64,000 bases of DNA from Cristatella mucedo (GCA_009760855.2 WPIO01000081.1:1-64000), one strand, 5' to 3'. Shown: positions 12,965-38,621, numbered from the stretch's first letter. Notes: generated from the letters alone by a model not told the origin. A program made the numbers and translations.

Positions 12965-13116
12965 ACCTAGCCGTGATACGGCGGTTCCTTTCTCTCCGCT
13001 GCAGGTGGTGCCACAATCAGCCACTTCTGTTTGGGCTCGAATCTGTTCGAAGTGAAGAAATCAGGAATGCCTGCTGTGCACAGAACCTGCAGCTCGTGTG
13101 GCCCAAGGGGGATTAG
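1075..13116 (+). CDS. acdh-11-like: AidB/ACDH-11-like acyl-CoA dehydrogenase, 11 exons, 643 aa
   Basis: The gene encodes an FAD-dependent acyl-CoA dehydrogenase of the branch containing E. coli AidB and nematode ACDH-11. Members bind FAD and long acyl groups; nematode ACDH-11 is known to act in fatty-acid metabolism during heat adaptation. Exons joined: 1075-1314, 1634-1866, 2673-2929, 4658-4800, 4977-5126, 5312-5406, 5907-6006, 8910-9143, 12011-12311, 12450-12516, 13005-13116. They total 1932 nt, an exact multiple of three, and all introns are GT-AG. Order of motifs: [14 protein letters not shown] (N-terminal), [102 protein letters not shown]. The length is close to the family's usual 540-620 residues. 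The N-terminal ~30 residues are Arg/Ala-rich with no acid before residue 30, which could be a mitochondrial presequence (inference). Introns carry retroelement pieces and (CT)n runs. Confidence 0.9.
1634..1866 (+). CDS. acdh-11-like: dehydrogenase exon 2
   Basis: The acceptor is GCAG at 1630-1633 and the donor GTAGCG at 1867. The exon begins [16 protein letters not shown] and ends AYERDFGVH plus two bases. It encodes the N-terminal helical domain with the [11 protein letters not shown] segment that AidB relatives share. The surrounding sequence is very GC-rich with (GCC)n-like runs. Confidence 0.87.
2600..2616. repeat. poly-C run
   Basis: A near-uninterrupted run of C lies in intron 2, about 55 bases before the exon 3 acceptor. 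It forms part of a pyrimidine-rich stretch. Confidence 0.9.
2673..2929 (+). CDS. acdh-11-like: dehydrogenase exon 3
   Basis: The exon reads [20 protein letters not shown] through [11 protein letters not shown]. The latter is the acyl-CoA dehydrogenase signature around the FAD/substrate site. A Gly/Arg-rich insert (GRGGSGRGG) sits between LLLDC and [10 protein letters not shown], where relatives have a shorter turn. The acceptor is TTGCAG and the donor GTGCGT at 2930. The phase (one base left over) matches exon 4. Confidence 0.9.
3031..3218. repeat. (CT)n microsatellite with CTGT variants
   Basis: About 185 bases of CT repeat, interrupted by TGTC and TCCC variants, lie in intron 3 of the dehydrogenase gene. 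The pyrimidine strand is the sense strand. Open frames of Leu-Ser or Arg-Glu repeats across it are artefacts. Confidence 0.97.
3505..3985 (+). mobile_element. LINE B 3' fragment
   Basis: This 5'-truncated non-LTR retrotransposon copy shows the C-terminal tail of the polymerase ORF, with the motif [21 protein letters not shown] 3' tail of GGAGATACATACATACATAC follows, giving short CATA repeats. Related copies occur in this window at 9.7, 27.1, 34.1, 40.5, 42.1, 52.4 and 61.5 kb. It lies in intron 3 of the dehydrogenase in sense orientation. Confidence 0.8.
4358..4442 (+). mobile_element. LINE/SINE 3' tail fragment
   Basis: Only the conserved 3' hairpin (AAGCCCCTGGATAAACATTT to CAGGGCGCTG) and an ATT-rich tail are recognisable. 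It could derive from LINE A or from the SINE sharing that tail. Confidence 0.6.
4658..4800 (+). CDS. acdh-11-like: dehydrogenase exon 4
   Basis: The exon reads [20 protein letters not shown], then [19 protein letters not shown]. This is the central beta-domain strand region of acyl-CoA dehydrogenases (compare GYKWFFSVPQSD in AidB). The donor GTGAGT at 4801 is strong. The exon ends in phase 0. Confidence 0.92.
4977..5126 (+). CDS. acdh-11-like: dehydrogenase exon 5
   Basis: The exon reads [14 protein letters not shown], then [20 protein letters not shown], ending [20 protein letters not shown] matches the conserved KDKLGNRSNASCE block of AidB. The acceptor is TCAAG at 4972-4976 and the donor GTGCGT at 5127. 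Both ends are phase 0. The 176-base intron before it has GCT repeats (4829-4845, 4906-4930). Confidence 0.9.
5312..5406 (+). CDS. acdh-11-like: dehydrogenase exon 6
   Basis: The exon reads [20 protein letters not shown], then [14 protein letters not shown](T)xTR is the conserved helix start of the C-terminal domain. The acceptor follows a CT run (CTCTCTCGCAG) and the donor is GTGAGC at 5407. It ends with two bases of an Arg codon completed by exon 7. Confidence 0.92.
5907..6006 (+). CDS. acdh-11-like: dehydrogenase exon 7
   Basis: The exon reads [20 protein letters not shown], then [13 protein letters not shown]. The RRAFGKLL block corresponds to the family's RxxFG motif, which contacts FAD across the dimer. 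The acceptor is CTACAG and the donor GTAGCG at 6007. It is 100 nt long and ends in phase 0. Confidence 0.92.
6270..6350 (+). mobile_element. LINE A 3' tail
   Basis: The tail shows AAATGTAAAGCGCCTAGAAA, the GAGATTGAGTCCTCTGAGGG hairpin half, CGCTTTATCAAGTG and an ATT-repeat end. It is a very short 5'-truncated insertion in intron 7. Confidence 0.8.
6612..6692. repeat. (CT)n microsatellite
   Basis: About 80 bases of CT repeat lie in intron 7 of the dehydrogenase gene, pyrimidine strand on the sense strand. Confidence 0.97.
7151..7304 (-). mobile_element. SINE 1 (tRNA-derived)
   Basis: Read on the minus strand this has a tRNA-like head with a B-box-like GTGGGTTCGAGTCC. A body with GGCTATCACCACCGCTTGC (plus-strand reading) and an end resembling GGCTGTTTAATCAGCTA follow. 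The copy is diverged. Others are at 34.8, 42.7, 46.6, 51.8, 57.6, 58.6 and 63.0 kb. Confidence 0.75.
7528..7547. repeat. poly-C run
   Basis: About 20 consecutive C bases lie in intron 7, a likely length-variable and sequencing-prone homopolymer. Confidence 0.95.
7590..7690 (-). mobile_element. LINE A 3' tail, minus strand
   Basis: The plus strand shows an AATAATAATAAG tail, then CTCTTTCTAGGCACTTTACA and GCTGCAAAGGGAAA, the reverse complement of the LINE A end. Confidence 0.75.
8910..9143 (+). CDS. acdh-11-like: dehydrogenase exon 8
   Basis: The exon reads [20 protein letters not shown], then [20 protein letters not shown] and [20 protein letters not shown]. The FGGQGY motif is the C-terminal signature of acyl-CoA dehydrogenases near the FAD and acyl pocket. 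The acceptor is GGCAG and the donor GTGCGC at 9144. Both ends are phase 0. A similar-looking reading frame just upstream (8700-8790) is not needed, because exon 7 joins directly to exon 8. Confidence 0.93.
9655..10150 (-). mobile_element. LINE B 3' fragment, minus strand
   Basis: About 140 codons of the polymerase C-terminus are open, with [20 protein letters not shown] and [19 protein letters not shown]. The 3' end carries GGAGATACATTGCATTACAG. It lies antisense in intron 8 of the dehydrogenase. The open frame suggests a fairly young copy. Confidence 0.85.
10159..10300 (+). mobile_element. SINE 2 (tRNA-derived, LINE A-type tail)
   Basis: The tRNA-like head has an A-box region TTGGTCTAGCGGTTAAGGTG and a B-box-like region around GTGGGCTCTAGCTCC. 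The 3' part, AAGCGCCTGAATAGAGATTA plus AGTTCTCTTAGGGCGCTATA and an ATT tail, resembles the LINE A end. That suggests mobilisation by the LINE's enzyme. Other copies: 23.3, 59.3 and 60.8 kb. Confidence 0.82.
10735..10970 (+). mobile_element. LINE/SINE 3' fragment of a third type
   Basis: The stretch ACTTGTGTGCTTTTGTATGC, then TGGTTATTGCTTCTCTTGCA and GCCTGAATAGAGATTTATTT with an ATT tail recurs in diverged form at 18.13-18.34 kb. It ends in the same kind of hairpin as LINE A and SINE 2 but has a different body. Confidence 0.55.
11566..11703. repeat. (CT)n microsatellite, two blocks
   Basis: CT repeats at 11566-11588 and 11621-11703 lie in intron 8, about 300 bases before exon 9. The pyrimidine strand is the sense strand. 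Confidence 0.97.
12011..12311 (+). CDS. acdh-11-like: dehydrogenase exon 9
   Basis: The exon reads [20 protein letters not shown], then [20 protein letters not shown], ending [11 protein letters not shown] plus one base. IWEGTTNV is the conserved substrate/FAD-binding motif near the end of the catalytic core. The acceptor is ATCAG and the donor GTGTGA at 12312. The following 138-base intron is open in the same frame, so retention would not truncate the protein. Confidence 0.9.
12450..12516 (+). CDS. acdh-11-like: dehydrogenase exon 10
   Basis: This short exon reads [20 protein letters not shown], then MT plus two bases. The acceptor follows CTGCTGCTGTTGCAG and the donor is GTGAGA at 12517. 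[11 protein letters not shown] matches the family's C-terminal helix. Confidence 0.85.
12580..12647. repeat. (AC)n microsatellite
   Basis: About 68 bases of AC repeat lie in intron 10 of the dehydrogenase gene. Confidence 0.97.
12832..12962. repeat. (GACA)n followed by (CT)n
   Basis: A GACA/GGCA tetranucleotide array (about 12832-12889) is followed by a CT run at 12913-12962. The CT run ends some 40 bases before the exon 11 acceptor and adds to its pyrimidine-rich context. Confidence 0.93.
13005..13116 (+). CDS. acdh-11-like: dehydrogenase exon 11 with stop codon
   Basis: The last coding exon reads [20 protein letters not shown], then [16 protein letters not shown] and TAG at 13114-13116. 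The acceptor TCCGCTGCAG is strong and the phase (one base completing Arg) matches exon 10. Confidence 0.9.
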
Positions 13117-15020
13117 TCAGAACAATTCAGTACCTGTTCCGGCTACTGCCTCCGGTCAAATGCTCACTGGAAACCATCAGAAGTCTGCTGAGCACCTTTC
13201 TTCTGGTGGTTGCAGCATTGTGCTGTGCAGCCCGATGCTCCTGCTAGATTATAGTCACGCCCCTGTTATTCAAGGCTCGTCACAGATGGTGGCAGGCATC
13301 GTTATTTCCTCCTTATACCGTTCATCCATGCTTCCGGTGCACTTTTCTGGGGCATCCTGTGGCAGCGTTCGGTCGTTCAGCGAATTGCGGCACATGTAAC
13401 TAGTGCCTCAGTTTTTTATCGATATTATGTGAGATTATTATCGCCTTGGGATCGCCAAGAACACTTGCTAAGTGTCAGCTGCAACTGGTACTGCGCAGGT
13501 GCAATGCAGTCAGTGCCCAAGCTTATGCATTATGCTGTAAGTGAAAGTTCTGTCGTTTATGCTCGCTTCAAAGATTTTGTGTATACAGTTCAACAGGGCG
13601 TTCCAAAGAGGAGTCTCGTAACCAGATCAGTCCAGTCTATGCGTCATCCGCCAGTAGCTGCATAGGCTAAAGATTTTGGCATCTATAAAGCTATTTGAAA
13701 CCATGAAAGTCAAGAGCTGTTTGTCACAGCGCCATTTCACAACGAAGTACCGGATTCTTTAAATTGCACTGATGCCGTATTTCTTCGTATCTGTCTCAAA
13801 GCTGATGTGTAGACAGGTAGACTGTAGGGTCTTGGTCTGCTAACAATCTTTTTGCACTGCGAAATGGTTGGCTAGAGAACCATCACTCGAAGTATTCTTG
13901 TTAAACGATCAGCTCATCTTACTCTAAATGCTGGCGGCATTAAGCTGGTAGAAACACAAGAGCGAAATTTGTTAGATAAGAAAGAGGTTCGCCTTTGCTT
14001 CTTGTGTTTAGAAACCGCAAATAAAAATACCCGGCTAAAACCGACCTTTCTTGTAGATCGACCAAGCTTCGTGGAATCAATTTAGTAAGTTACTGCATAA
14101 CATTTTCTACATGTTTATTATTTATCATGAAGAAATAAAGGGAAGCGGTATCAGCACGCGGGGTGACTGCTGCATAACCGAGCTGTATTGGTAGTCTCTG
14201 GATCAGGTACGCTACAGATTTTTTAAACTGGCTGTTTCTAAATAATCGTTTCTGGAATTCCTGAAATGCCGCTCTTGGGCATGTCAGCGTATGCGAAATT
14301 GAAGAGCCTTGCAAAGCTGAATTCTGCTCGGGTTAGCGGGAGTTCAAATGAGAAACGGCTACCACATCCAAGGAAGGCAGCAGGCGTGAAAATTACCCAC
14401 TCCTGGCACGGGAAGGTAGTGACAAAGTTTTGTCGTGGTCAACTTCACAAGTTAAAACGGCATTCGTGCAAACGTTTACACACGAAGTCGCCAGCTGGAC
14501 ATTTCCAGTGCCCAAAGAAATTAAGTTTTCTTGCCAACACATACTTTTGTCAACGGGGCACAGTGTCAACAGGAGAACTGGGCTACCAAGCAGCCCCGAG
14601 CTGTCCCCGAAGGTCTGAACAAATCCTTACAGTACCTATGTAACAATCGTTGATATGCACCTTCGGCTAATCCAACTACTGCCAGTGACCAGCTAGCTAA
14701 CAGTGATTGGTCGTGTGCAGTTCGGGGTGGGGAGTGCCGTTTCTGTGAGACTCGTAGGAGAGGTGTTAGAGTAAGAGAGGTGTTAGACTCGGATCGCTGG
14801 AAGAGCTGGACGATAACCAACTAATGCTTGGCCGGGTGATGCAGCTTGATGTCCATCGCCTTGATGTACACGTACATGCTGCGTACCGGCCGGTAGTTAA
14901 GCACAGCCTTAAGGGCTGGCGAGTTAAATCGAAAGACAAAGCGACTGTTCATGAGCCCGATATTAGCAGTCCAACGCCTCAATTTTATGAAGGGAATACC
15001 GAAAAAGCACATTTCTAACA
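13117..15020. other. 3' flank of the dehydrogenase gene
   Basis: No further coding exon is supported. AATAAA motifs at 14020-14025 and 14134-14139 are candidate poly(A) signals, which would give a 3' UTR of about 0.9-1.0 kb. The rest shows no recognisable repeat. Confidence 0.4.
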
Positions 15021-15178
15021 TGTCACCCTTAACCATGCTATTCTTGTTATTTATCAAGCATGATACCACGTACCATTCGTTCGTGTTTCCTTTGCAGCAA
15101 ATGTCAAGCGCCTAGAAAGAGATTGAGTTCTCTGGGGGGCGCTTTATCAAGTGTATTATTATTATTGTTATTAACATG
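15021..15178 (+). mobile_element. LINE A 3' UTR and tail
   Basis: The copy shows TGTCACCCTTAACCATGCTA, TTATCAAGCATGATACCAC, TTTGCAGCAAATGTCAAGCG, the hairpin and an ATT tail. It is almost all 3' UTR. Confidence 0.82.
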
Positions 15179-15437
15179 TTTGTTTTTTGAGAGGTACCCT
15201 AAACACATTCGATTGTTATAAGTGTTTTCTTGACACATTTTTGCTGTACATGACATCAAACGTCCTGGAGCTTTATTTTCTGTAATCGCTATGTATTGCA
15301 AAAATGATCTAAATGAACTTATCAAAAATAACTTAACTAGCGCAATGCGGTTAAAGCAGAGCAGGACTTGCATTTAAAATTCCAATCTGCCCTGTGAAGT
15401 ATTGGCCGAGTTATGGAATTACAACGCACAAAGATAT

Positions 15438-15995
15438 ACTAATAATAAAAATAATACATTTGATGTAGCGCCATCAGGAACTCAAATCTCTTTCTAGGCA
15501 CTTTGTATTTGCTGCAAAGGAAGCACGATCTAATGGTTAGTGGTAGCATGCTCAGTGAAAACAAGCATCACACGGTTACAGATGACATGCACAGGGTCAG
15601 CATGCAAATGTGGTTAGTGGCAGCATGCACAGTGTCAGCATGCATTAGCACGAAGAGGACGAATCGCGTGGACCCATTAAATGCTGCGATAAATAGATGC
15701 GTTTTTTAGTTTTTTAAATGTGGTCAAGTCAGGGGTTGTCGTGACGAAAGTCAGAAGTGAGTTCAGGGCTTTGGGAACATGCGAGCAAAAGGGACGGTCT
15801 CCATAGGATTTGAGGTTCGTACGAGGTATGTATAAACGATTAGATTCCGAAAAGTGGGTGGCACCATGGTTAGCCTGGTGGGGGAGTAGAGCTGATAAGA
15901 AAGCTGGAGCTAAAGGATGAAGATACCTAAAAGTGAGTGACAGAACCTTGAGGTCTAAATGAAGCTATATAAAAAACACAAGCATGTACCGTAAC
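15438..15995 (-). mobile_element. LINE A 3' part, minus strand
   Basis: In reverse orientation it shows the tail, the 3' UTR and a broken reading frame for the polymerase C-terminus. The plus strand has GACGGTCTCCATAGGATTTG, the complement of the codons for KSFGDR. About 550 bases long and diverged. Confidence 0.82.
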
Positions 15996-17990
15996 GAAAT
16001 TCACACATGTCCCTCGAAGTACCAAGGTTAAACAAGTTGGGACACGGGTCATACATGGTACTGAGATCGGGAATTTTTTATTTATAGCTATGTTACTTCC
16101 GGTTTACATTCGGGTTTGAGATCGTTTGCATACTCACTTTTTCTTTAATTTGGAAGTCGTCGGAACTTCTGATCTCATTACTAGCATGCTTGTCTTGTGA
16201 AAGGTACTAAACAAATATTCAATTGTCGGACTAATTTATGAGTATTTTCTTGACATTCCGCTTAAAGGACAAGCGAGTTTCACCGAAAGCCCTAGTAACC
16301 ATCGATTCGATATCAGCATTGAACCGCCTTCATCTCAAGGAATTTTCGCAAGTGACAGTTGGTTAGATGACACTTGATCATCGCACGACCTTGATTGCAA
16401 TCGCTCAAAGACAGGGCATGCCAATCTTCACCCAACGGAGCTACTGCGTTTGTTTTAAGCAGAGTTTTGCAAAGGTCTCGACTGTCGATGCAATCATAGC
16501 CACGTGATCAGTGACGTTCCCTACTGGTACACGAGTCCCATCTGGCTCCAAACTGCTACGGGTCTGTCGTTCGGATACAGTTAGCAATTCATGCATCGAC
16601 AGTCTTCCGAAGGCACGTGCATCTGCTGGCTGTTCCTGCCCTTTAGCAGGTAACAACAATAACAATAATAATAATACATTTTATACAGCGCCCTCTAATG
16701 GCTCGAATCCCGAACATTGCACCTTTCATTAAAATTCAAGGTGTTTTGAAAGTCAGGCTACTGACTTAAGAGCCACAACACTATTGGCTGGAAATTGGCC
16801 GTTCGAGAAAATTAATCTTAAGATAAATCTAATGCCTTTCCAATATCTGCAGGGACTGACGACCTATAAGTGATTATGCCGGATGTTTCGGACCGTGCGG
16901 TCGGATCACAGCGTAACTCTTCAAAGCCACGAAGACCAAATAGGCAGGCGTTAAACTCAAAAGTTTCCAGTAGTGAATTATAAATCTGCAGTTTCCAGGC
17001 AGTATAGCGAAGTGGAGAGCTGGATAACGTGGCCGAAGAGGATTGGTTTACAGAGTGTGGTGTGGTTTAGCAGTGAATGTCGACTAGAAAAGAAATTAGA
17101 GAGTCTGCGGCAGCAGAGGCCACGTAAGTTTGGTTACACCGCAATTGCTGAGGCGCATGCCTTATAGCTCCCGGCTTTGCACCCACGTAGCCTCCGAGTT
17201 TTGCCGGTTTGCAAATAGGGGTAGACTACACTATCGTTACAAATTTGTCATTAATTATTATTTAGGCTAAAACGAGAAGCAGCTAATCAGTGAATCCAGA
17301 TGGATCTCGCGGCAAGTGATCGGTAGCTTCGGTAGCTCAGCCACGAGGCAAAGAGGTAGCAGCAGCAGCAGGTCTCAAAGGTAGCGAGTCCAACCTAACG
17401 CAAACTGGGAGCTACAGCAGACGCACCACAGCAGCTACACTTGCTAGCCTCGAGGACAGGTCCGGTGGCCGTGCAAGCTATGAACTTGAAAGCCTGGAGG
17501 AACTACCTTGACAAACCAATCAAGCATGGGGGCAGGGCCGACAAAGAACTCCACGTGGAGCTCCATGAGTGCAAGCCACTGCTTCGCCGGTCGGCCGAGC
17601 AGACAGACTCGGGCATTGCTGCCAGCGGAGATTATGACAACAATCACGACTCCTGTTTTGGCTTGCGTACCTACTAGTTCGAGAGATTTGACTGGCAGCA
17701 GCTGAACGGCTGCGGCCACTGCTGCCGGCCAACTGCTGCGGTCGATCTGAACGATCTGCTCCTTGAATTCCAGTCGTCGAGCCATTCCTCGCTTAAATTT
17801 TAAGCCTGCCTGCCTGCTCGGACCTTCAGCTCGCACGTGCCGAAGGCTGGAACTCGATTCTGCCATCTCTTGCCGTTACTTTGCATCGCTCAAGTCTGGG
17901 GTAAAGGCGTATCTTCTGTTCCGCTAAGTAAGATTTTCCAAGGCACCAGTTAACTTGTATTTTTTTCTATGCTCTGAGTGCTTTGTGCAT
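15996..17990. other. stretch without a recognised gene
   Basis: Only a short minus-strand LINE A tail (about 16655-16735) is recognisable. Minus-strand frame 17444-17866 is open for 140 codons, but it shows no family motif and no splice context, so I do not call it a gene. Confidence 0.35.
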
Positions 17991-17992
17991 GG

Positions 17993-18085
17993 TAATAATA
18001 ATGATAATAATACATTTGTATAGTGCCTGCCCAGAGAACTTAATCTCTTTATAGGCACTTTGCATCTGCTGCAAAGGAAGCAAGG
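17993..18085 (-). mobile_element. LINE A 3' tail, minus strand
   Basis: AATAATAATACATTTGTATA, then CTTAATCTCTTTATAGGCAC and GCTGCAAAGGAAGC. It abuts a plus-strand fragment at about 18130-18335. Confidence 0.75.
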
Positions 18086-18129
18086 TCGTTCGGCGCTTGC
18101 TATTAACCACGGGTCCTACGAACCGCTGG

Positions 18130-18335
18130 CCTCGATTCCCTTCTCGTGATTCGCTTTGGCACACAGGTCTAAAGATGATACTTGTGTACATTTGCTTGCT
18201 TGTCTAAAGCACGACACCGTGCACGACATCAATCCATGGTTATTGCTGCTCTTGCAGCGATTAAATCGCTTGAATAGAGATTTAGTTGTCTTAGAATGCT
18301 ATGCAAGCAAATTAGTATTATTACTATAATTATTT
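18130..18335 (+). mobile_element. LINE/SINE 3' fragment of the third type
   Basis: This is a diverged relative of 10735-10970: ACTTGTGTACATTTGCTTGC, CATGGTTATTGCTGCTCTTG and CTTGAATAGAGATTTAGTTG, then a broken ATT tail. Confidence 0.5.
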
Positions 18336-20331
18336 TTACGGCTGTGTCAGTGGGTCAAAGGCTGGCAGAGAGCACTACCCGGTAGCCTTTGTCACGAGTC
18401 GTAACGTCTCGATGGCGGCTGCGCTGAGCTGGAGCCCACGCTGGCCGGCCTCGACAATTTTCCAGCACGGGCGACTTAGTGACGAAACTTTAATTATAAC
18501 TCAGCGGTCAACGAACGGCAAAAGAACCACGTGCTCTCGGTCTGGAAGGCACTCGACAATATGGCGACAACGGATTCGCAAGGCTTCCCGTGCAGAGCAA
18601 GGCGCTCTTGCTCAGACGTCACGGGCGGCAGGGGCAGATGCCGAGCCCGGACGCTCGGGCTTCAGCAGCTGAAGGGACGGCTGCACCGAGTCCCTGCAGC
18701 AGGACGTCGTCACGGTTTTGGGCTCACTGGACCGGGTTATTACAGCCGGCCTCAAGGTCAACCACTGACACGCACGTGTGTGTGTGTGTGTGTTTGTGCA
18801 AGCCGACTCTGCATACCGAAATCTCGGTTGCATTTCCGGCAAGCCAAGCAAAAGGAAGGAGCACCGTAAAGGAAGCAGTCAGCAGGAATGCAGCGCTGCT
18901 GCTGTGGAGGTGGCTGCAGCATCAGCTTGATTGGTCAGAATGGCCAACTAAGGTAAGGAGGCCGACGGCTTACCACGGGGGGGGCGATGGTGGCAGCAGT
19001 GGAGGAGGGGGAAGGGGGACAACTTACTGTCGATGAGAAGCCAGGATGGCCTTCCGGCAATGGGACAATGCACTTCTGCTGGGGTGGGCGACAGGGATGT
19101 CTGGGCCAACTGTAACTGGGCCAGGCCTCTCTCAGAAGACGTTTGACTTCTGATGCTGACAGCTACGGCTGCACGAGAGCGGTGATAGTAGCAGCAGCAG
19201 CCACTGGAGCCAGGACTGCTGCTGCTGCTGGCACAGCAGCGCCAGCAGCAGCAGTGCAGTCGGTGTTCGTGAAGTGACGGCTGCTGCTGCTGGTCGTACG
19301 AGGCAGCCGAGCTGCTGCTTCGGCCAGAAGCAGCAGCAGCATCGAGAGGAAGTCCAGGGCGTCGGCAAAGGCAGTACCAACACCGACGTGTCACATGTCC
19401 AGCAGCAGCAGCAAGTCCTCACCACGTCGTCGTCGTCTGTGCTTCATCCTCTCGACCACCGGTGTTATCCCCCCCAGGTCTCATCAGCAGCTGTACTCGG
19501 CACCACGCCCTTGCCCAGCTGTGGGAAGTAGATGGCAGCAGCAGCAGACGGAAGGCAGCAGACGGCAGGAGAGGTGAAATGGTTCGACTTGCTCCGACCA
19601 AAACAGCACGACTGTGGCAGCTCAGGCGACCTCTGAAACAGAAGCAGAGCTTCGTGAAGGAGACTTAACCGATGCCACCGTTAAGTGACCCGACGTACCG
19701 CCTTCCCGATCAGCTGGGGCACAGGTTACTGCAATGGCAGCTGTAACCGTAGCAACTCCGATTCACGCAGGCAGATACAGCACGAGAAGGATGCAGAAGA
19801 GGAGAGAGGCGATGCCAGCCGGTGGCACTTTTTATGACTGCCCTCGACAAAAGTATGCCAACCCTTTGTAAATTGATAACGATACGATAGCCTGACAATT
19901 AAAATATCAATAGCACAACCGCCGGTGTGCATTTCCATCAAGGGTCTCTGCTTGCAGCATCACGCTCGCCGGCGGCATCCCAATCCTAAGGGTGGACACA
20001 GCATTGACCCCCAGCAGCTGCGCCGATGCTGCTTGGTGCAGCCTCGTTTCAGCCGGCAATCTGGGCCGGACACGAAGAGTGATGCACTAGGGCAACGATC
20101 TACAGTAAATCGGCTGAGCGCAAATTGCTTATTGCATATACAATCACTAAGCGCGATTGCCTGCTACCCGGGCAATCGTGGGTAGAGCAGTCGTTTGGCC
20201 AATTTCATTGGCATTCTGCTTGCACATTGTGCTAGCAGAGGCCAATTGGTAAAATGGCTTGCTCTTTACCAGCTCTTCAGCGAGGCAGCACAGCGCCAGG
20301 TCCAGGTGGCAAGGCACGATGATGCACTCAC
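18336..20331. other. GC-rich flank expected to hold the kinase's last exon(s); CAG/CTG-rich block
   Basis: The kinase model stops at 20332 with one base of an unfinished codon, so at least one more minus-strand exon should lie in or below this stretch. A CAG/CTG-rich block covers roughly 19142-19560. A short minus-strand frame ending near 18624 reads PERPGSASAPAARDV before a stop. It loosely resembles the Ser-rich SLSAPG tail of CaMKKs, but no acceptor in the required phase precedes it. The exon remains unresolved. Confidence 0.35.
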
Positions 20332-36899
<16,568 letters not shown>

Positions 36900-36907
36900 G
36901 CTGCCGG

Positions 36908-38370
36908 CTGAAAGAGAGGGCCATGCAGAGAGCCCAAGCGACAAGCGGCATGCGACCGTTGTCTCGTGCAGACCACCCTACTGCGTGCAAGTAAAGAGCA
37001 GCCGACACTGTTAGGGGCAGCCAGCCAATTAGCAGGCAGCAAGCAGCAGAAGGTGCACATGCGGGCACCCTTCGAGAGCGGCTAGCCAAGGCGGCAGCAT
37101 TCGAGCTGGTGAACGAGCAAGTGGCCAGTAAAGGTGCACCGTCGTAAATCGCCAATAACCGAAGCTGGCTGGCTGGCTGCTACTACACGCTCTGGGGCGG
37201 GGCAGCAGCCGGTAATCACCTACTGCCGTTGAAAGGCCGGCACCGGCGTCTGAGAACCAGCAGCAGCAGCAAGCAGCAGCAGTGACACCCAGACAGCAGC
37301 TGAGACCGAGATGGATACCACAGTGGGTGGCTGGGTAAGGGTGGACTGCAAAATGGTCTCCAGAGCTCGCGCTCAATGGGCGAGTGCTGCCCGCAAAGCC
37401 TGCGACCAGAATGCGAATGCTGGGCGGCCTCCCACCCAGCCAGCCAGCCAGCTCCGACGATCGGCACCGACGATTGAACTCGCCCTTGGGCTACCATTAC
37501 TCACAGGCAGTGAATAGCCTGAAGGGGGGGACAGTCACCCCTCCCCCGGCCAGTAAACACAGCCTTTTGTGCAACCCTTTCGCCACCTACCCAGTTCCTA
37601 CTTGTCCATAGTCGGGTGATTGAACGCCCATTGATGGCTACTCAACAGACTGTCGACCAGCCGTGCCGTGGGACGGCTACACTTGTACCCTGTGCCATTG
37701 AACAGGTTTCTGAGCCCACCCCCCCCCCACCAAGAGGGAAGGCGGCCTCAAGTGACCTTACCGGTGACCTTCCGAGACCGCCAGGTAGCCAGTCCTAACT
37801 GCCAATGATTTGACCCGATAACCGGTTAAGCAGAGGCCAACTCGACCGGCACAGGCTACCACGTGACCAGCCCGAGCTTTGAACCCCTTTTGCTGGCCAG
37901 GCTAAGCTGAATTGCCAAGTTTTGTGAGCTGTAAAATTATGGCACCGTCTGCCGCTGGAGGACACTCGTACGGTCAAATTGCTACTACTCTCTATCAATA
38001 CCGAAGAGTACAACGTGAAGAAGGTAGTGAAGACTGGGAGCTTTGAAAATGTTTCATGGGAGCTCTGAAAATGGTTCAAGCTTCATGCTACCACTAGGTG
38101 ATAAAACTCCATCCTGAATTTGGATACGTTATAGGATCGCTTTACTTTGGCGCAAGCTCGTGCTAGAAGTCTGCAAGCATAGTCTGGGAAGCAGATTAGC
38201 AGTGATATTGTCAGAAGGCGATTAGATAAGGCTGGTCGCAAAGAAGATACCACTTCTGCCTGCAAATACGATGGCAAGCTGTTTACAGTGGACCAAGGCT
38301 CGATTCTATTAGACTGCTAAAGATTTGGATGATGTATTGAGTGACAAAAGCAAACTTCGGGTGGGAGTCC
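36908..38370. other. stretch upstream of CaMKK exon 1
   Basis: It is GC-rich to about 37500. No coding exon or known repeat is recognised. It must be intron if the acceptor at 36908-36910 is used. Confidence 0.4.
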
Positions 38371-38374
38371 CTGT

Positions 38375-38585
38375 GATACGTCATCTATGTGCTTATGCGT
38401 GCTGACACTGCTGCATGCTGCCACTAACCACACTTGCATGTTGACCCTGCACATGTCACCGCTAACCATGTTAATCATGCTGTTTATTAAGCATGCTACC
38501 ACCCACCATAAATCGTGTTTCCTTTGCAGCAAATGTAAAGCGCCTAGAAAGAGATTTGAGTTTTTTGAGGGTGCTTTATAAAGTA

Positions 38586-38621
<36 letters not shown>

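Noticed and set aside
17444-17866. 140-codon minus-strand frame with a basic N-terminus
   Set aside because: No domain, no splice or promoter context, and an equally open frame on the other strand; likely chance in GC-rich DNA.
18612-18851. Minus-strand frame ending PERPGSASAPAARDV as the last CaMKK exon
   Set aside because: It resembles a CaMKK Ser-rich tail only loosely, and no AG acceptor gives the phase required by exon 12. Kept only as a remark.
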